The position numbers were made by a program, and so were the translations under genes. Below the pieces are notes generated by a model, which saw nothing but the letters and a program-made list of their open reading frames with translations, was not told the origin of the DNA and ran no database searches. Shown piece by piece: positions 42,041 to 51,523 of a DNA stretch of 64,000 nt (position 1 is the stretch's first letter; every line of letters begins with the position of its first letter). The DNA is from Radicibacter daui (GTDB lineage Bacteria; Pseudomonadota; Alphaproteobacteria; Radicibacterales; Radicibacteraceae), in NCBI GenBank assembly GCA_030657355.1, contig CP131057.1, positions 269,501-333,500 on the forward strand, given 5' to 3'.

Positions 42041-42968
42041 GGTCCACCTGCTCGAAATAACGCACATAAACCTCGTCGAGGCTGGAGCGGTCCATGGACA
42101 GGCGCTTGAGCTCGCCGCCCGCCGCAACAATCGCGGCGGCAAGGGCTCCGCGCACATCGCTGCGGGCATCGACCCGCACCGCCCCGTTGCTGAGGCGGCT
42201 GGCCTGCGACACGCCCTCCACTGTGCGGGCAACCGCCGGTACGTCGCAGCCCTCGGCCTCCAGCTCGATGACGTAGGAGCCGCCCAGCACCTTGCCGGCC
42301 AGCTCGCTGACCTTGCCGACCAGCCCGACCTTGCCCTGGTGGAAGAGCGCAACGCGCGAGCACACGCTCTGCACCATGGAAAGCAGGTGGGAGGAGAGCA
42401 CGATGGTCATGCCCTCCCGTGCCAGCGTGCCGATCAGCTCCAGCAGTTCCTGTGTCGATTGCGGGTCGAGGCCGGAGGTGGGCTCGTCAAGAATGGCAAG
42501 CTCGCAGCCCTTGACCAGCAGATCGGCGATGCCGAGGCGCTGGCGCATGCCGCGGGAGAAGGTGCTGACGCGCTTTTGGGCGACATGCGGCAGGCGCACC
42601 CGCTCCAGCGCGGCAGCGATACGGCGGGTGGCGTCCTGCTGCTCAAGGCCGGCAAGGCGCGCGGTGTAGGCAAGGTTCTCCCACGCGCTCATATGGTCAT
42701 AAAAGCCGACGGCATCCGGCAGATAACCGACCCGCGATTTTACCACCAGCGGCTCACGCAGCGGATCCCGCCCCAGCACCTTCACGCTGCCTTCCGTAGG
42801 TTCGGTAAGGCCGAGCAGCAGCAGGATGGTTGTCGTCTTGCCGGCCCCGTTGGGGCCGAGCAGGCCGAAGACTTCTCCCTTCATCACCGTCAGATCAAGC
42901 GCGTCAACCGCTATCGCCGGGCCGTAGCGCTTGGAGAGGCCTCTGGCCTCGATGACGGGCGTGCTCAC
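42030..42968 (-). CDS. ABC-2 exporter ATP-binding protein
   Basis: The 312-residue protein has Walker [10 protein letters not shown], signature [10 protein letters not shown], Walker [13 protein letters not shown] and the switch H in [11 protein letters not shown]-terminal domain (about 230-312) has no clear family. Start is GTG 42968, overlapping the NEW3 gene stop (GTGA). Signature FSRGM replaces LSGGQ, as seen in ABC-2 exporters. It energises the adjacent permease. Confidence 0.9.
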   Translation of the reverse strand: MSTPVIEARGLSKRYGPAIAVDALDLTVMKGEVFGLLGPNGAGKTTTILLLLGLTEPTEGSVKVLGRDPLREPLVVKSRVGYLPDAVGFYDHMSAWENLAYTARLAGLEQQDATRRIAAALERVRLPHVAQKRVSTFSRGMRQRLGIADLLVKGCELAILDEPTSGLDPQSTQELLELIGTLAREGMTIVLSSHLLSMVQSVCSRVALFHQGKVGLVGKVSELAGKVLGGSYVIELEAEGCDVPAVARTVEGVSQASRLSNGAVRVDARSDVRGALAAAIVAAGGELKRLSMDRSSLDEVYVRYFEQVDHAA

Positions 42969-44146
42969 CGCCGACCGTACCGGGTGACAGCAAAGGCCAG
43001 TACGATGACGGCCGCCGCGATGATCAGAAGGCCGACAATGCCCCACACGGTGGAGGTGGTGACTGTCACACGCAGGTCAGCATGGTCGGAGACGCCGTCA
43101 CCGGCGGAATTGACGTTGACCATATAGTCGCCGGCAATCGCCTTGTCGGACGGGGTGACGTGCAGCGCGATCTTCTGGTCTGCGCCCGGGCCCAGTTCGT
43201 CGAGCGACTTGGGGTCGGCTTCAACCTTCCAGCCGGACGGGGTGTTTGCCGAAATCTTCAGGTTCTTGGCCGGAGCCGTGCCGGTGTTGCTGACGGTAAA
43301 GCTGAAGGTCGCTTCCTTGCCGGCCTCGGCCTGACCCGAAAGGCGGCCATCCTCGGCAGTGAGCGACATGGTGGGCTGGCCGGTGACATCAAGGCCAAGC
43401 TGCGTACTGCCTTGTGTTTTGGCGTCGGCGGCACTGACGGTCACGGCATATTTGCCGGCAGCCAGATCGGCCGGCGGCTTGATGGCAACCTTGACTGTCT
43501 TGGTCTCGCCCGCCTTGAAGGGCAGGGACGAGATTTCTTGGCTGCCATACTGCTCGGTAAAGGTCGTGCCGAAGCCGGGCGGGGCGTCCGCCACGAGGTT
43601 GAGCGTTGCCTCCTCCGGGCTGTCATTATGGATGGAGACGTCATACTCGAACTTGGAGCGCGGGGTGCCGCGCAGCGAGGGCAGTTTGGGGTCGAGGGTA
43701 ATCTCGTCGGGGCTGGCAGCGCCCAGCGTCACGGTGATGGGCAGCTTCAGCGTCTCGCCATCATCGGCCTTGCCGATGACGGTAAAATCATAATTGCCCG
43801 GCTTTACACCCTCGGGCGGGGTCAGCTTGAGATCAAGAAGGCGCTTGTCATCCGGCCCCACCATCGCGGCGGCAATCTGCTTACTGCCGCCGTCGATCTG
43901 CCATTTCCAGGCATCGGGCAGTCCTTCAAGCGAAAAGCCGACCCGCACAGGCGGCAGGTTGGAGTTGGCAAGCGTCAGGGACAGTGTGGCGGTATCGCCC
44001 ATATGCTCCGTCACGGCCGGATAGTCGGTCGTGAGCCAGAGGCCGGTGGGCTTGGCGGTCGGCTGGTCGGCAAGGGCGGCACCGGCCATCAGGGCCATGC
44101 TGCCGGCAAGGACGACGGCCGGAAAAAGGCGGCCAGATAGGGTCAT
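42965..44146 (-). CDS. Exported NEW3-domain protein with C-terminal membrane anchor
   Basis: The 393-residue protein has an N-terminal signal peptide ([16 protein letters not shown]). The middle has repeated immunoglobulin-like NPCBM/NEW3 domains, with phrases [36 protein letters not shown] and [14 protein letters not shown]. Near the C-terminus is a membrane helix ([21 protein letters not shown]) and a basic tail. ATG 44146 follows ACGGGAG. It is presumably a periplasmic substrate-binding or scaffold partner of the ABC-2 exporter; this is inference. Confidence 0.88.
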   Translation of the reverse strand: MTLSGRLFPAVVLAGSMALMAGAALADQPTAKPTGLWLTTDYPAVTEHMGDTATLSLTLANSNLPPVRVGFSLEGLPDAWKWQIDGGSKQIAAAMVGPDDKRLLDLKLTPPEGVKPGNYDFTVIGKADDGETLKLPITVTLGAASPDEITLDPKLPSLRGTPRSKFEYDVSIHNDSPEEATLNLVADAPPGFGTTFTEQYGSQEISSLPFKAGETKTVKVAIKPPADLAAGKYAVTVSAADAKTQGSTQLGLDVTGQPTMSLTAEDGRLSGQAEAGKEATFSFTVSNTGTAPAKNLKISANTPSGWKVEADPKSLDELGPGADQKIALHVTPSDKAIAGDYMVNVNSAGDGVSDHADLRVTVTTSTVWGIVGLLIIAAAVIVLAFAVTRYGRR

Positions 44147-44187
44147 CACGTCACTCCCGTATTCTTTGGTCGAGTTGTGAGCGAAGC

Positions 44188-44221
44188 CACCGCAAGGGCG
44201 TGAGGAGGAGCCCTTGCGGTG
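44188..44221 (-). other. Leader hairpin of the NEW3/ABC operon
   Basis: CACCGCAAGGGC (44188-44199) and GCCCTTGCGGTG (44210-44221) are perfect 12-bp arms around a 10-base loop. On the minus strand the loop reads TCCTCCTCAC, a stretch resembling the anti-Shine-Dalgarno core. It sits 42 bases upstream of the ATG. Confidence 0.5.
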
Positions 44222-44520
44222 ACCGTCGGACGTCCCCTGCAAACGTCTGTAATGGGTTGTGAGTCAGGAATGTGTCCAGAAACTGGCCAAGTAAAATTAG
44301 AAAAATATGCCCACCATAAAGCGACTTTTATCGGATGATCTGCTTTGAAAACTGTTGTTTGAATGCGAAAAACGCGGATGGCGTGGTTGTTGGCCGGTCT
44401 GAATAAGTTTGAAATTGAAATTTTTATTTTACGTTCTGGCGCAGTTCTGAAAATTTCCTGCCCGGAGCAGAATAGCCAATATTTTCACTGCACATGCCGA
44501 TGTATGAGCGAGAAAAATCC
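44222..44520. other. AT-rich spacer without a gene
   Basis: About 300 bp that are distinctly AT-richer than the rest of the window (e.g. around 44400-44450). I see no open frame with a ribosome site and no repeat. It must hold the promoter of the NEW3/ABC operon. Confidence 0.6.
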
Positions 44521-44563
44521 CCAATAAAAAAACACCCCGCCACGGTGCTTCCGTGGCGGGGTG
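44521..44563 (-). terminator. Terminator after the glycine-betaine operon
   Basis: CACCCCGCCACGG (44533-44545) and CCGTGGCGGGGTG (44551-44563) pair perfectly around a 5-base loop. The minus strand ends in seven Ts. It follows the ATPase stop at 44603. Confidence 0.92.
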
Positions 44564-44602
44564 CTGCCGAATGTCGCGCCTGCGGCGCGCGGACGCAGGC
44601 GA

Positions 44603-45703
44603 CTAGTTGCCAACGCCCGGCGTATAGCGGGCAAGCGCCTTGATGACCTGCTTGGCCGTCACCCGGCCAATCTGGTTTCCGGCCTCGTCCGTAACGCCAA
44701 CCCATTGATGTTCCGCAAAAAGCGGCAGCACATCCTCGCAGCGCGCATCCTGCGAGACGCAGAGTTCGCAAGGTTCGGTCGCGCCACGCTCCATGATGGA
44801 ACGCACATGGATGGCGCGGGCCTTGTTAACGTCCCGCACGAACTCCTCGATGTGCTCGTTGGCGGGGCGCAGCACGATATCCTCGGGCTTGCCCTGCTGA
44901 ACGACGGCACCGTCCTTCAGCACCGCGATGCGGTCGCCGATTTTCAGCGCCTCATCGAAATCATGGGTGATGAAGAGGATGGTCTTGTGCAGGCTCTTCT
45001 GCAGGTTGATGAGCTCATCCTGCATGCCGGAACGGATCAGCGGATCAAGAGCCGAGAAAGCCTCGTCCATCAGGATGATATCGGTATCGAGCGCAAGCGC
45101 CCGGGCGAGGCCGACACGCTGCTGCTGGCCGCCGGAGAGCTGCTGCGGGCGGGAGTTCTCGTAACCGGCAAGGCCGACGGTCTCGATCCACTTTGCCGCC
45201 GCTTCCTGCCGTTCCTTCTTGCCCACGCCGCTGACTTCGAGACCGTAGGCCACATTGTCCAGCACGGAGCGGTGCGGCAGCAGGCCGAACTTCTGGAACA
45301 CCATCGCCACCTTGGTGCGGCGGAAGGTGCGCAGATCGTCGAGCGACATCTTGAGGACGTCCTTGCCGCCGACGATGATCTCGCCGGAGGTAGGCTCGAT
45401 CAGACGGTTGACGTGGCGGATGAGCGTGGACTTGCCGGAGCCGGAAAGGCCCATGACCACGTAGATCTGGTTGTGGCCAATTTCCAGCGACACATTGTCG
45501 AGGCCGACAACGTTGCCGGTTTCGGCCTGAACTTCAGTTTTGGATTTGCCTTCCTGCAGCATGTTCAGGGCGCGCTGCGGATTCTCACCAAAAATCTTGG
45601 TGACGCCGCGCATGCTGATGGCGGTTTCGCTTTCGGCCTGAGCCGCTGTAGTGGGCGCCGCCGGGCGGTTTTTTTCCGTCGTCATGTCGGTGGTCATGCT
45701 CAT
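44603..45703 (-). CDS. proV: Glycine betaine/proline ABC importer ATP-binding protein
   Basis: The 366-residue protein has the OpuAA/ProV pattern: N-terminal RALNMLQEGKSKTEV, Walker A GLSGSGKST, signature LSGGQQQRV and Walker B IILMDEAFSALDPL. The C-terminus has CBS-like remains (HQWVGVTDEAGNQIGRVTA) used for osmosensing in relatives, here in a shortened form. It overlaps the permease stop by four bases. It drives uptake of a quaternary amine such as glycine betaine or choline. Confidence 0.9.
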   Translation of the reverse strand: MSMTTDMTTEKNRPAAPTTAAQAESETAISMRGVTKIFGENPQRALNMLQEGKSKTEVQAETGNVVGLDNVSLEIGHNQIYVVMGLSGSGKSTLIRHVNRLIEPTSGEIIVGGKDVLKMSLDDLRTFRRTKVAMVFQKFGLLPHRSVLDNVAYGLEVSGVGKKERQEAAAKWIETVGLAGYENSRPQQLSGGQQQRVGLARALALDTDIILMDEAFSALDPLIRSGMQDELINLQKSLHKTILFITHDFDEALKIGDRIAVLKDGAVVQQGKPEDIVLRPANEHIEEFVRDVNKARAIHVRSIMERGATEPCELCVSQDARCEDVLPLFAEHQWVGVTDEAGNQIGRVTAKQVIKALARYTPGVGN

Positions 45704-46572
45704 GGGCGGGCCTCCACCAGTCCGATGCGCGCCTGAAGCTGGCGGCCGAACGCCTGGGTTATGCGGTCAAAGATGATGGCGAGAACGACGATGCCGAGGC
45801 CAGCGAACAGGCCGCGGCTGACTTCGAGCCGGCCGATGCCCTGCAGCACCTGGTATCCCAGCCCGCCGGCGCCGATCATCGAGGCGATGACCACCATGGC
45901 AAGCGCCATCATCGTCGTCTGGTTGATGCCCGCGAGGATGGTGGGCAGGGCGAGCGGGATCTGTACGCCCATCAGGCGCTGGCCCGGTGTGGTGCCGAAG
46001 GCACGCGATGCCTCCATCACGGCCGGATCGACCGAGCGCAGGCCAAGATCGCTGAGGCGCACGAGGGGCGGCGCCGCATAGACGATGGTGGCGATAAGCG
46101 CCGGGATTTTGCCGGGCCCGAAGATCATCACCGTCGGGATCAGATAGACGAAGCTTGGCAGTGTCTGCATCAGGTCGAGGATCGGCGTCAGCACGTGGCG
46201 TACGCGCACGGAGCGCGACATGGCAACACCGACGGGGATGGAAATGATGATGGCCGTCAGCGTGGCGGCAATCATCAGCGCCATCGTCGCCATGGCATCG
46301 CGCCACAGGTCCATCACGCCGAGGAAGAGCAGGGAGATCGCGACGACGGCCGGCAGCGGCCAGCGGCGGGTCGCCCGCCAGGCAATGGCGGTGAGTACCA
46401 GCACGATGACCCACCAGGGGGTGGCCACGAGCAGCTTTTCGATGAGGTTGAGGAGGACCAGCAGCGGGTGGGCCGCTGCCTCGAACTGGGTGCCCCAATT
46501 GGCAACGACCCAGTTGAGCCCTTCGTCAATCGCGCGCCGCAGCGGGCGGGTGTCGATAATATCCGGAAACAT
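45700..46572 (-). CDS. proW: Glycine betaine/proline ABC importer permease
   Basis: The 290-residue membrane protein has the ProW layout: an amphipathic N-terminus (DIIDTRPLRRAIDEGLNWVV), six to seven helices and the EAA loop (VMEASRAFGTTPGQRLMGVQIPLALPTI). Two hairpins separate it from the upstream binding-protein gene. Confidence 0.92.
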   Translation of the reverse strand: MFPDIIDTRPLRRAIDEGLNWVVANWGTQFEAAAHPLLVLLNLIEKLLVATPWWVIVLVLTAIAWRATRRWPLPAVVAISLLFLGVMDLWRDAMATMALMIAATLTAIIISIPVGVAMSRSVRVRHVLTPILDLMQTLPSFVYLIPTVMIFGPGKIPALIATIVYAAPPLVRLSDLGLRSVDPAVMEASRAFGTTPGQRLMGVQIPLALPTILAGINQTTMMALAMVVIASMIGAGGLGYQVLQGIGRLEVSRGLFAGLGIVVLAIIFDRITQAFGRQLQARIGLVEARP

Positions 46573-46598
46573 CAGGGATCACTTTCTATCAACGGCCA

Positions 46599-46663
46599 AA
46601 AGCGGCCGGGCACCTCGCCCGGCCGCTTTCTCGTCAGGCTTTCCCGAAGCGGTCGGGAAAGCC
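46599..46663 (-). other. Two intercistronic hairpins between proX- and proW-like genes
   Basis: AAAGCGGCCGGGC (46599-46611) pairs with its complement at 46617-46629. GGCTTTCCCG (46637-46646) pairs with CGGGAAAGCC (46654-46663). Such hairpins after a binding-protein gene can partly stop transcription or protect the 3' end, so more binding protein is made than permease. Confidence 0.7.
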
Positions 46664-46671
46664 GCTGGTCG

Positions 46672-47688
46672 TCAGAGCGCAGCCTTTACCTTGGCCGCGG
46701 CCTCGGGTGTCACCCACTTGCTCCACACATCTTCCTCGGTCTTGAGGAAGTTGATGGCGGTTGCTTCGGCATCAGCCTTGTTTTCATCGCCATAGACGAG
46801 GATGGCGCTGATCTGGTTGTTGGTGAGGCCGACCTTGGAGAAATAGTCGGCGATCTTCGGGGCATCCTTCTTCACCCATGCGGCGGCACCGACGATGGCG
46901 GGCGAGGACGGATAGTCCGTCTTGCCCGGCGGGTTGGCGCAATCCGGGTTGGTGTTGCAGGCATAGACTTCCTTGTCGGCCGGCGGCATGTCGAGCTTTA
47001 CAGCATCATACTTGCCGAGGATGGCCGTCGGGCCCCAGTAGTAGAACAGGATCGGCTGCTTGCGCAGGAAGGCGCGGGCGATGGAGGCGTCAAGCGCGCC
47101 GCCGGAGCCCGGGGAGAACAGGTTCCACTTGCCATCCATGTCATAGGCCTTGAAGAGGGCCGAGGTGGAAAGCTCGCAGGCCCAGCCCGGCGGGCAGGAA
47201 TAAAGCCGGCCCTTGCTGGGATCCTCCGGATCCGGGAACAGTTCGGGGTGCTTCACCACATCCGCGGCGCTCTTGAGGTCGGGATGCGCGTCGGCAATGT
47301 ATTTGGGGATGAACCAGCCTTCCACGGTGCCATCGGTAATGGCATCGGCAAGCTTCACCACCTTGCCTTCCTCGATGCCCTTGGCCCAGGGCTTCTCGAT
47401 GGCGCTTGTCCACAGCTCGGGCGCGACGGCCGGCTGGCCGCGGCTCAGCATGGAGGAAGACGTCGGGACGGTATCGCCCGTCACCAGCTTGACGTCACAG
47501 CCATAACCCTTGCCGAGGATGAAGGCGTGGATATGCGCGAGAGCGGCCGCGGAGGGCCAGGTCATCTCGGCAATATCGATTGTGCGGTCGGTTCCGCAGC
47601 TTTTCGCGTCAGCATGGGCGGGCAGGCTGGCCGCTGCACTTAGGGCAAGCGTCATCGCAGCCAGAATCCCTTTCCAGCTTGAACTCAT
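46672..47688 (-). CDS. proX: Glycine betaine/choline ABC substrate-binding protein
   Basis: The 338-residue protein has a signal peptide (MTLALSAAASLPAHADA) and the OpuAC/ProX fold. There is a GQPAVAPELWTSAIE segment, and an aromatic cluster (WAKGIEEGKVV, YYWGP) may form the quaternary-amine cage. Five cysteines (KSCGTD, GYGCDV, YSCPPGWAC, ACNTNPDCA) suggest disulfides. GGAG lies eight bases before ATG 47688. The symbol follows the family; choline or betaine as ligand is not settled. Confidence 0.88.
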   Translation of the reverse strand: MSSSWKGILAAMTLALSAAASLPAHADAKSCGTDRTIDIAEMTWPSAAALAHIHAFILGKGYGCDVKLVTGDTVPTSSSMLSRGQPAVAPELWTSAIEKPWAKGIEEGKVVKLADAITDGTVEGWFIPKYIADAHPDLKSAADVVKHPELFPDPEDPSKGRLYSCPPGWACELSTSALFKAYDMDGKWNLFSPGSGGALDASIARAFLRKQPILFYYWGPTAILGKYDAVKLDMPPADKEVYACNTNPDCANPPGKTDYPSSPAIVGAAAWVKKDAPKIADYFSKVGLTNNQISAILVYGDENKADAEATAINFLKTEEDVWSKWVTPEAAAKVKAAL

Positions 47689-47950
47689 TGGATAATCTCC
47701 AGATGTCTATCAGTATCGGAGCGCAGGGTATGGATGATAATCCGGATGGTCAAACCATAATGGGCAATTCAAAATAACAAAACTTTGAATATTATGAGAT
47801 TTATGAACTCATGTTTTTGAAAAAGTTATTATCGGTGTTTCTATTTTGATTGTGTTACCGTCAAAACTGGATCCAAGAATTTTATCGTATGAGTTTTTTA
47901 GTATTAAGTATACGGGTGCCGATCGGGTGCCTGGATAGAGTATTTGGCCA
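47689..47950. other. AT-rich region upstream of the betaine operon
   Basis: A stretch of about 260 bp with runs of A and T (47780-47920) and no plausible gene. It presumably carries the promoter of the betaine operon. No operator could be recognised. Confidence 0.5.
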
Positions 47951-47952
47951 TT

Positions 47953-48009
47953 AAAAAGCCCGCCGTTTGCCACAAACAGCCGCGGTCGCCCCTGCCGGAG
48001 TCCGGGCTT
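47953..48009 (-). terminator. Likely terminator after the pentapeptide gene
   Basis: AAGCCCG (47956-47962) and CGGGCTT (48003-48009) are arms of a long stem enclosing the small hairpin GTTTG-cca-CAAAC. On the minus strand the structure ends in TTTTTAA. It follows the stop at 48052. Confidence 0.5.
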
Positions 48010-48051
48010 CTGGCAAGGGAACGGGCGGCGGATGCAGAAGGAGCCGGCGGC

Positions 48052-49344
48052 TCAATCCTTGTCGTCGAAGACAGTCCGCACCAGGCTGGCGCCGTCAAAG
48101 CTCGCTCCCATGATGCGGGCGCCGCTGAAATGGGCATCGTCGAGCTGGGCGTGATTGAAGCGGGCGCCGCGCAGGTCGGCCGCTTCGGCATCGAGGCCGG
48201 TGCCTTGCAGGCTGGTGAAATTACCATCCTGCAGACTGGCGTTAATGGCGATGGCCCAGCTGAAATTGGTGGTGACGATCTTGCCTGTCACCAGTTGCAT
48301 CGGGGTGGCGTCGACGGCCTTCAGCGAGGCGCCGCCCAGGCTGGCACGGCTGAAATTGGCGCCCTTGATCACGGCATGGTCAATGATGGCACAGCGCAGA
48401 TCGGCGTGGATGAGCTGCGTCATGATGAGTTCGCAGCCGGCGAGGTTCGCACCAAGCAGGACCGAACCGGAAAGGCGTGCGGCCGCCAGCGAGGCGCCGC
48501 CGAAATCATGGCCGCGCAGGTCGAAACCGGAAAGGTCGAGCTGCTCGCCCTGACTGCCCCGGCTGCCGAGCCAGGCCGAATGAGCGGCAAGGGCGGCATC
48601 GAGACCGCCCGGCATTTCGTCAACAGCCCGGCCTCGCGGCCCGTCAGTAACGGCAGTGCGCAGGTTGACGCCGTCCATGGTGGCCGCCGTCAGCACTACG
48701 CCCAGCATGACAGTTCCTGAAACGCGGGCGCCGGTCAGCACGCTGCCGCTGAGATCGGCATTGGTCATGATGGCGCCGGAGAGGTCGCAGCCAGTCAATT
48801 GGGCCTTTGTCAGCCGGGCGCCGACGAGCAGGGCGCCGTTCAGGATCGCGCCTTCCGCTTCCAGCCGCTCAGCGCTCACACGGGAGAGATTGGCATGGGT
48901 AAGGTCAGCCGCGCCGATGCTGCTGGCGCGGTGACGCGAGATGCCACCGGGCAGGAAACCGGCGGAGCGGCGCATGTCGGCATCGCTGAGATCGGCACCG
49001 ACCAGCCTGGCGCGCACGAAACTGGCACCGCGCAGATCGGTGCGTGCGAGCACAGCATAGGAAAGGTTGGCCCGCTCGAAATCGCACAATACGAACCGGG
49101 CGCCGGTGCAGTCGCTGCGCGACAGGCGGGTGTCGCGGAAGCGGCAGCCCACAAATTCGGCGCCGCGCAGATCGCGCCCGGCAAGGCTGAGGCCGGAAAT
49201 ATCCGCATCGCTCAGCATGATGCGCTGCCCGCCGGTACGGTTCACAAAGCGCTCATGCGAAACACAGAGCGCATCGAGCTCGGTCTGGCTGAGGCGTTTG
49301 CGGGGGGCAAACGTATCGGACGTCTTGGCCGGGCGGGCAGGCAT
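48052..49344 (-). CDS. Pentapeptide-repeat protein
   Basis: The 430-residue protein is built largely of pentapeptide repeats A(D/N)LXX in several runs, e.g. LSDADISGLSLAGRDLRGAEF and LIHADLRCAIIDHAVIKGANF. They are separated by a non-repeat segment about 210-245 (AVTDGPRGRAVDEMPG). These form right-handed quadrilateral beta-helices. The N-terminal 40 residues (RKRLSQTELDALCVSHERFV) lack repeats. Relatives include the gyrase-protecting Qnr/MfpA proteins, but these are smaller and the role here is unknown. It has no signal peptide, so a cytoplasmic place is expected. Confidence 0.9.
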   Translation of the reverse strand: MPARPAKTSDTFAPRKRLSQTELDALCVSHERFVNRTGGQRIMLSDADISGLSLAGRDLRGAEFVGCRFRDTRLSRSDCTGARFVLCDFERANLSYAVLARTDLRGASFVRARLVGADLSDADMRRSAGFLPGGISRHRASSIGAADLTHANLSRVSAERLEAEGAILNGALLVGARLTKAQLTGCDLSGAIMTNADLSGSVLTGARVSGTVMLGVVLTAATMDGVNLRTAVTDGPRGRAVDEMPGGLDAALAAHSAWLGSRGSQGEQLDLSGFDLRGHDFGGASLAAARLSGSVLLGANLAGCELIMTQLIHADLRCAIIDHAVIKGANFSRASLGGASLKAVDATPMQLVTGKIVTTNFSWAIAINASLQDGNFTSLQGTGLDAEAADLRGARFNHAQLDDAHFSGARIMGASFDGASLVRTVFDDKD

Positions 49345-49478
49345 ATCGGGCAGTGATTTCTCTTAAAAACCGGCAGCCGCCGGGACGAACTCAGAGATTT
49401 GACCGCGATGTTAGCGCCTGCGAAGCGGCGTTACCAAGCGTTTCCGGTTAAACGGACAAAGTGCGGTGAAACCGGCGC

Positions 49479-49509
49479 GGCCGGAGCTTTTTCGAAAGAA
49501 ACTCCGGCC
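49479..49509 (-). other. Hairpin downstream of the chemoreceptor gene
   Basis: GGCCGGAG (49479-49486) pairs with CTCCGGCC (49502-49509) across 15 bases that can themselves partly pair. No T-run follows on the minus strand, so it is only a possible terminator. Confidence 0.4.
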
Positions 49510-49528
49510 GGCTTGAAACCGCATAGCT

Positions 49529-50908
49529 TCAGGTGCCGCTGCGTACGCGCTCGATAAAGCCCTGGGCCCTGCTGCGCAGGGTGGCGGCATCGTCGGAGAG
49601 GGCGCGGGCGGCGCCCAGAACCTCGCCGGCACTGTGACCGGTACGGGCCACGGCCTCGTTCACACCGGCAATGTTTTCCGACACGTTGCGCGTGCCACCC
49701 GCAGCTTCTTCCACGCTGCGGGCGATGTCGCGGGTGGCGGCATTCTGCTGCTCGACGGCGCGGGAGATTTCTTCGGCCGATTCATGCATACGCGCGAAGA
49801 GATTGTTGATGAGTTCCATGGCCGAGACGGCTTCGGCTGTGGTGGCCTGCACGCGGCTCACCACATCGCTGATTTCCTGCGTGGCATGGCCGGTCTGGGT
49901 GGCGAGGTTTTTGACCTCCTGCGCCACCACGGCAAAGCCCTTGCCGGCCTCGCCGGCGCGCGCAGCCTCAATAGTGGCGTTAAGCGCTAGAAGGTTGGTC
50001 TGCTCGGCAATCTCGCGGATGAGGCCGACCGTGTTGCCAATCTGCGCGGCGGATTCCGCAAGGCCGTTGAGCGTGGTGTTGGTGGAGCGCACCGTATCCA
50101 CGCCCTCACGCTCCACATCGTTGCGGGTGTTGAGCTGGCGGTTGATCTCGGTAATCGCGGCAGCCAGTTCCTCGGCGGCAGCGGCCACCTGGCTCACATT
50201 GGCCGAGGCGGTCTCGGCGGCGCTGGACACTGTGGCAGAACGCTGGCCGGTTTCATTGGCGACGGCGGAAAGCGACTGGGCGTGGCTGGTGAGCGTGCCG
50301 GAGCGGCCATCCAGCTCCTGTACCACGGCCATGAACTCGCGCTCAAACTCGGCGGCCATGCCGCCCAGCGTGCGGCGACGCTCTTCGGCCTGACGGGTTT
50401 CGTTTTCCCGCTGGGCCTGCTCGAGCCGGCGCTTTTCCAGCGTGTTTTCCTTAAGCACACCGACCGCGCGCGCCATGGCGCCCACTTCGTCGCCCTTGTC
50501 CAGGAACGGGATGGAGATATCGACGGCGCCGCGCGCCAGTTCGGACATCTGGCCGGTGAGCTCAACCATCGGGCCGACCACCTTGCGGTTGGTGAACCAG
50601 AAGAAGAACAGGCCGACGACCAGCAGCGTGGCGATGGTGGCGATGCTGCCGCCGGTCACCATAAGCTCCATACCCTTGACCGAGGTGCTAAGCTTGTCAG
50701 CGCCCGGGACCGTGCCGGAGGCCACCAGCGCGTCCCAGTCGCTATTGAAACTTGCGAGCGCCTTCAGCACGAAGACGGAGACCGTTGCGCCGCCGAGAGC
50801 GATCAGCAGCAGGATGGCGGCAACTGCCGAGCCCAGCTTGCGGATGGACAGGCCCGACGGGCGGGCCGGTGCGGAGGGGCTGCGGGCGGAAGCGGGCGAG
50901 GCAGTCAT
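49529..50908 (-). CDS. Methyl-accepting chemotaxis protein
   Basis: The 459-residue protein has two membrane helices (about 25-48 and 95-120) with only about 45 residues between, then HAMP (about 120-175) and a long signalling helix pair. The hairpin tip has the conserved [37 protein letters not shown]. The tiny periplasmic part implies it senses through the membrane or by partners, e.g. energy state. ATG 50908 follows GGGAAAG; longer readings lack support. No C-terminal CheR-binding pentapeptide is seen. Confidence 0.92.
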   Translation of the reverse strand: MTASPASARSPSAPARPSGLSIRKLGSAVAAILLLIALGGATVSVFVLKALASFNSDWDALVASGTVPGADKLSTSVKGMELMVTGGSIATIATLLVVGLFFFWFTNRKVVGPMVELTGQMSELARGAVDISIPFLDKGDEVGAMARAVGVLKENTLEKRRLEQAQRENETRQAEERRRTLGGMAAEFEREFMAVVQELDGRSGTLTSHAQSLSAVANETGQRSATVSSAAETASANVSQVAAAAEELAAAITEINRQLNTRNDVEREGVDTVRSTNTTLNGLAESAAQIGNTVGLIREIAEQTNLLALNATIEAARAGEAGKGFAVVAQEVKNLATQTGHATQEISDVVSRVQATTAEAVSAMELINNLFARMHESAEEISRAVEQQNAATRDIARSVEEAAGGTRNVSENIAGVNEAVARTGHSAGEVLGAARALSDDAATLRSRAQGFIERVRSGT

Positions 50909-51008
50909 CAAATGTCTTTCCCGGTAAGGCGACGCCTGGACATCGTTAGTTGGCACGCAAGGGGCGGAAAGCCCGACGCGCCAGACTAGGCGCGGTTGCA
51001 CTTTACGC

Positions 51009-51024
51009 CATGATTTAGATCATG
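51009..51024. promoter_or_regulatory. FNR/CRP-like palindrome upstream of the chemoreceptor gene
   Basis: CATGAT-TTAG-ATCATG is perfect in both 6-bp arms and resembles the 5-4-5 shape of FNR-type sites (TTGAT-N4-ATCAA) though with an A-to-T change at the outer base. It lies 100 bp before the chemoreceptor ATG. Confidence 0.4.
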
Positions 51025-51058
51025 CCAGCGCTCAATCCGCTTGTGCGTCTCTGCCCGA

Positions 51059-51349
51059 TTATTCTGCGATTACCGTAATGTGTCGCAGCATCGCCGCGTG
51101 GAATTGCCGGATATAACGGCTGGCCGGCGAAGCCGGGTCACCCAGCACCATGGTGGGCGGCCGGGCGTTCTCCGCCGGCAGGTCGCAGCGGTAAAGGAAG
51201 CTGGCTTCGCCGGGCAGGGCCAGCTGGCCAAGCTTGAGCCCGCCATAAAGGGCCGCCGAGCGTTCGCAGGGAGGAGCCGGTTCCGGCAAGGGCAGCTCGC
51301 TCAGCGAGCAGGAAAGCCCGACACAGACCACAAGGCTGATCAGTCCCAT
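51059..51349 (-). CDS. Small exported hypothetical protein, possible lipoprotein
   Basis: The 96-residue protein starts with a hydrophobic stretch (LISLVVCVGLSCSLS) that could be a signal with a lipobox cysteine at 9 or 14. A cysteine pair remains further in (PCERS, YRCDLPA). I do not recognise the family. AAGGAGG lies six bases before the ATG, which makes the gene likely real. It stands alone between the chemoreceptor and the Mor-like gene. Confidence 0.7.
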   Translation of the reverse strand: MGLISLVVCVGLSCSLSELPLPEPAPPCERSAALYGGLKLGQLALPGEASFLYRCDLPAENARPPTMVLGDPASPASRYIRQFHAAMLRHITVIAE

Positions 51350-51523
51350 ATGCTGCCTCCTTCCCGATCGTCCGGGCAGCTCAGCGATGTTAAAATTATA
51401 GGACTTTTATCTTTTCCGAGCAATGGTTTCAGAAAATATGACCTGTTATGTTCGCGAACGAACTGGATATCGCAGATGCGAGAGAATATATAGGAAATAA
51501 AGCACATAAAGGGAAAGGCCGCC

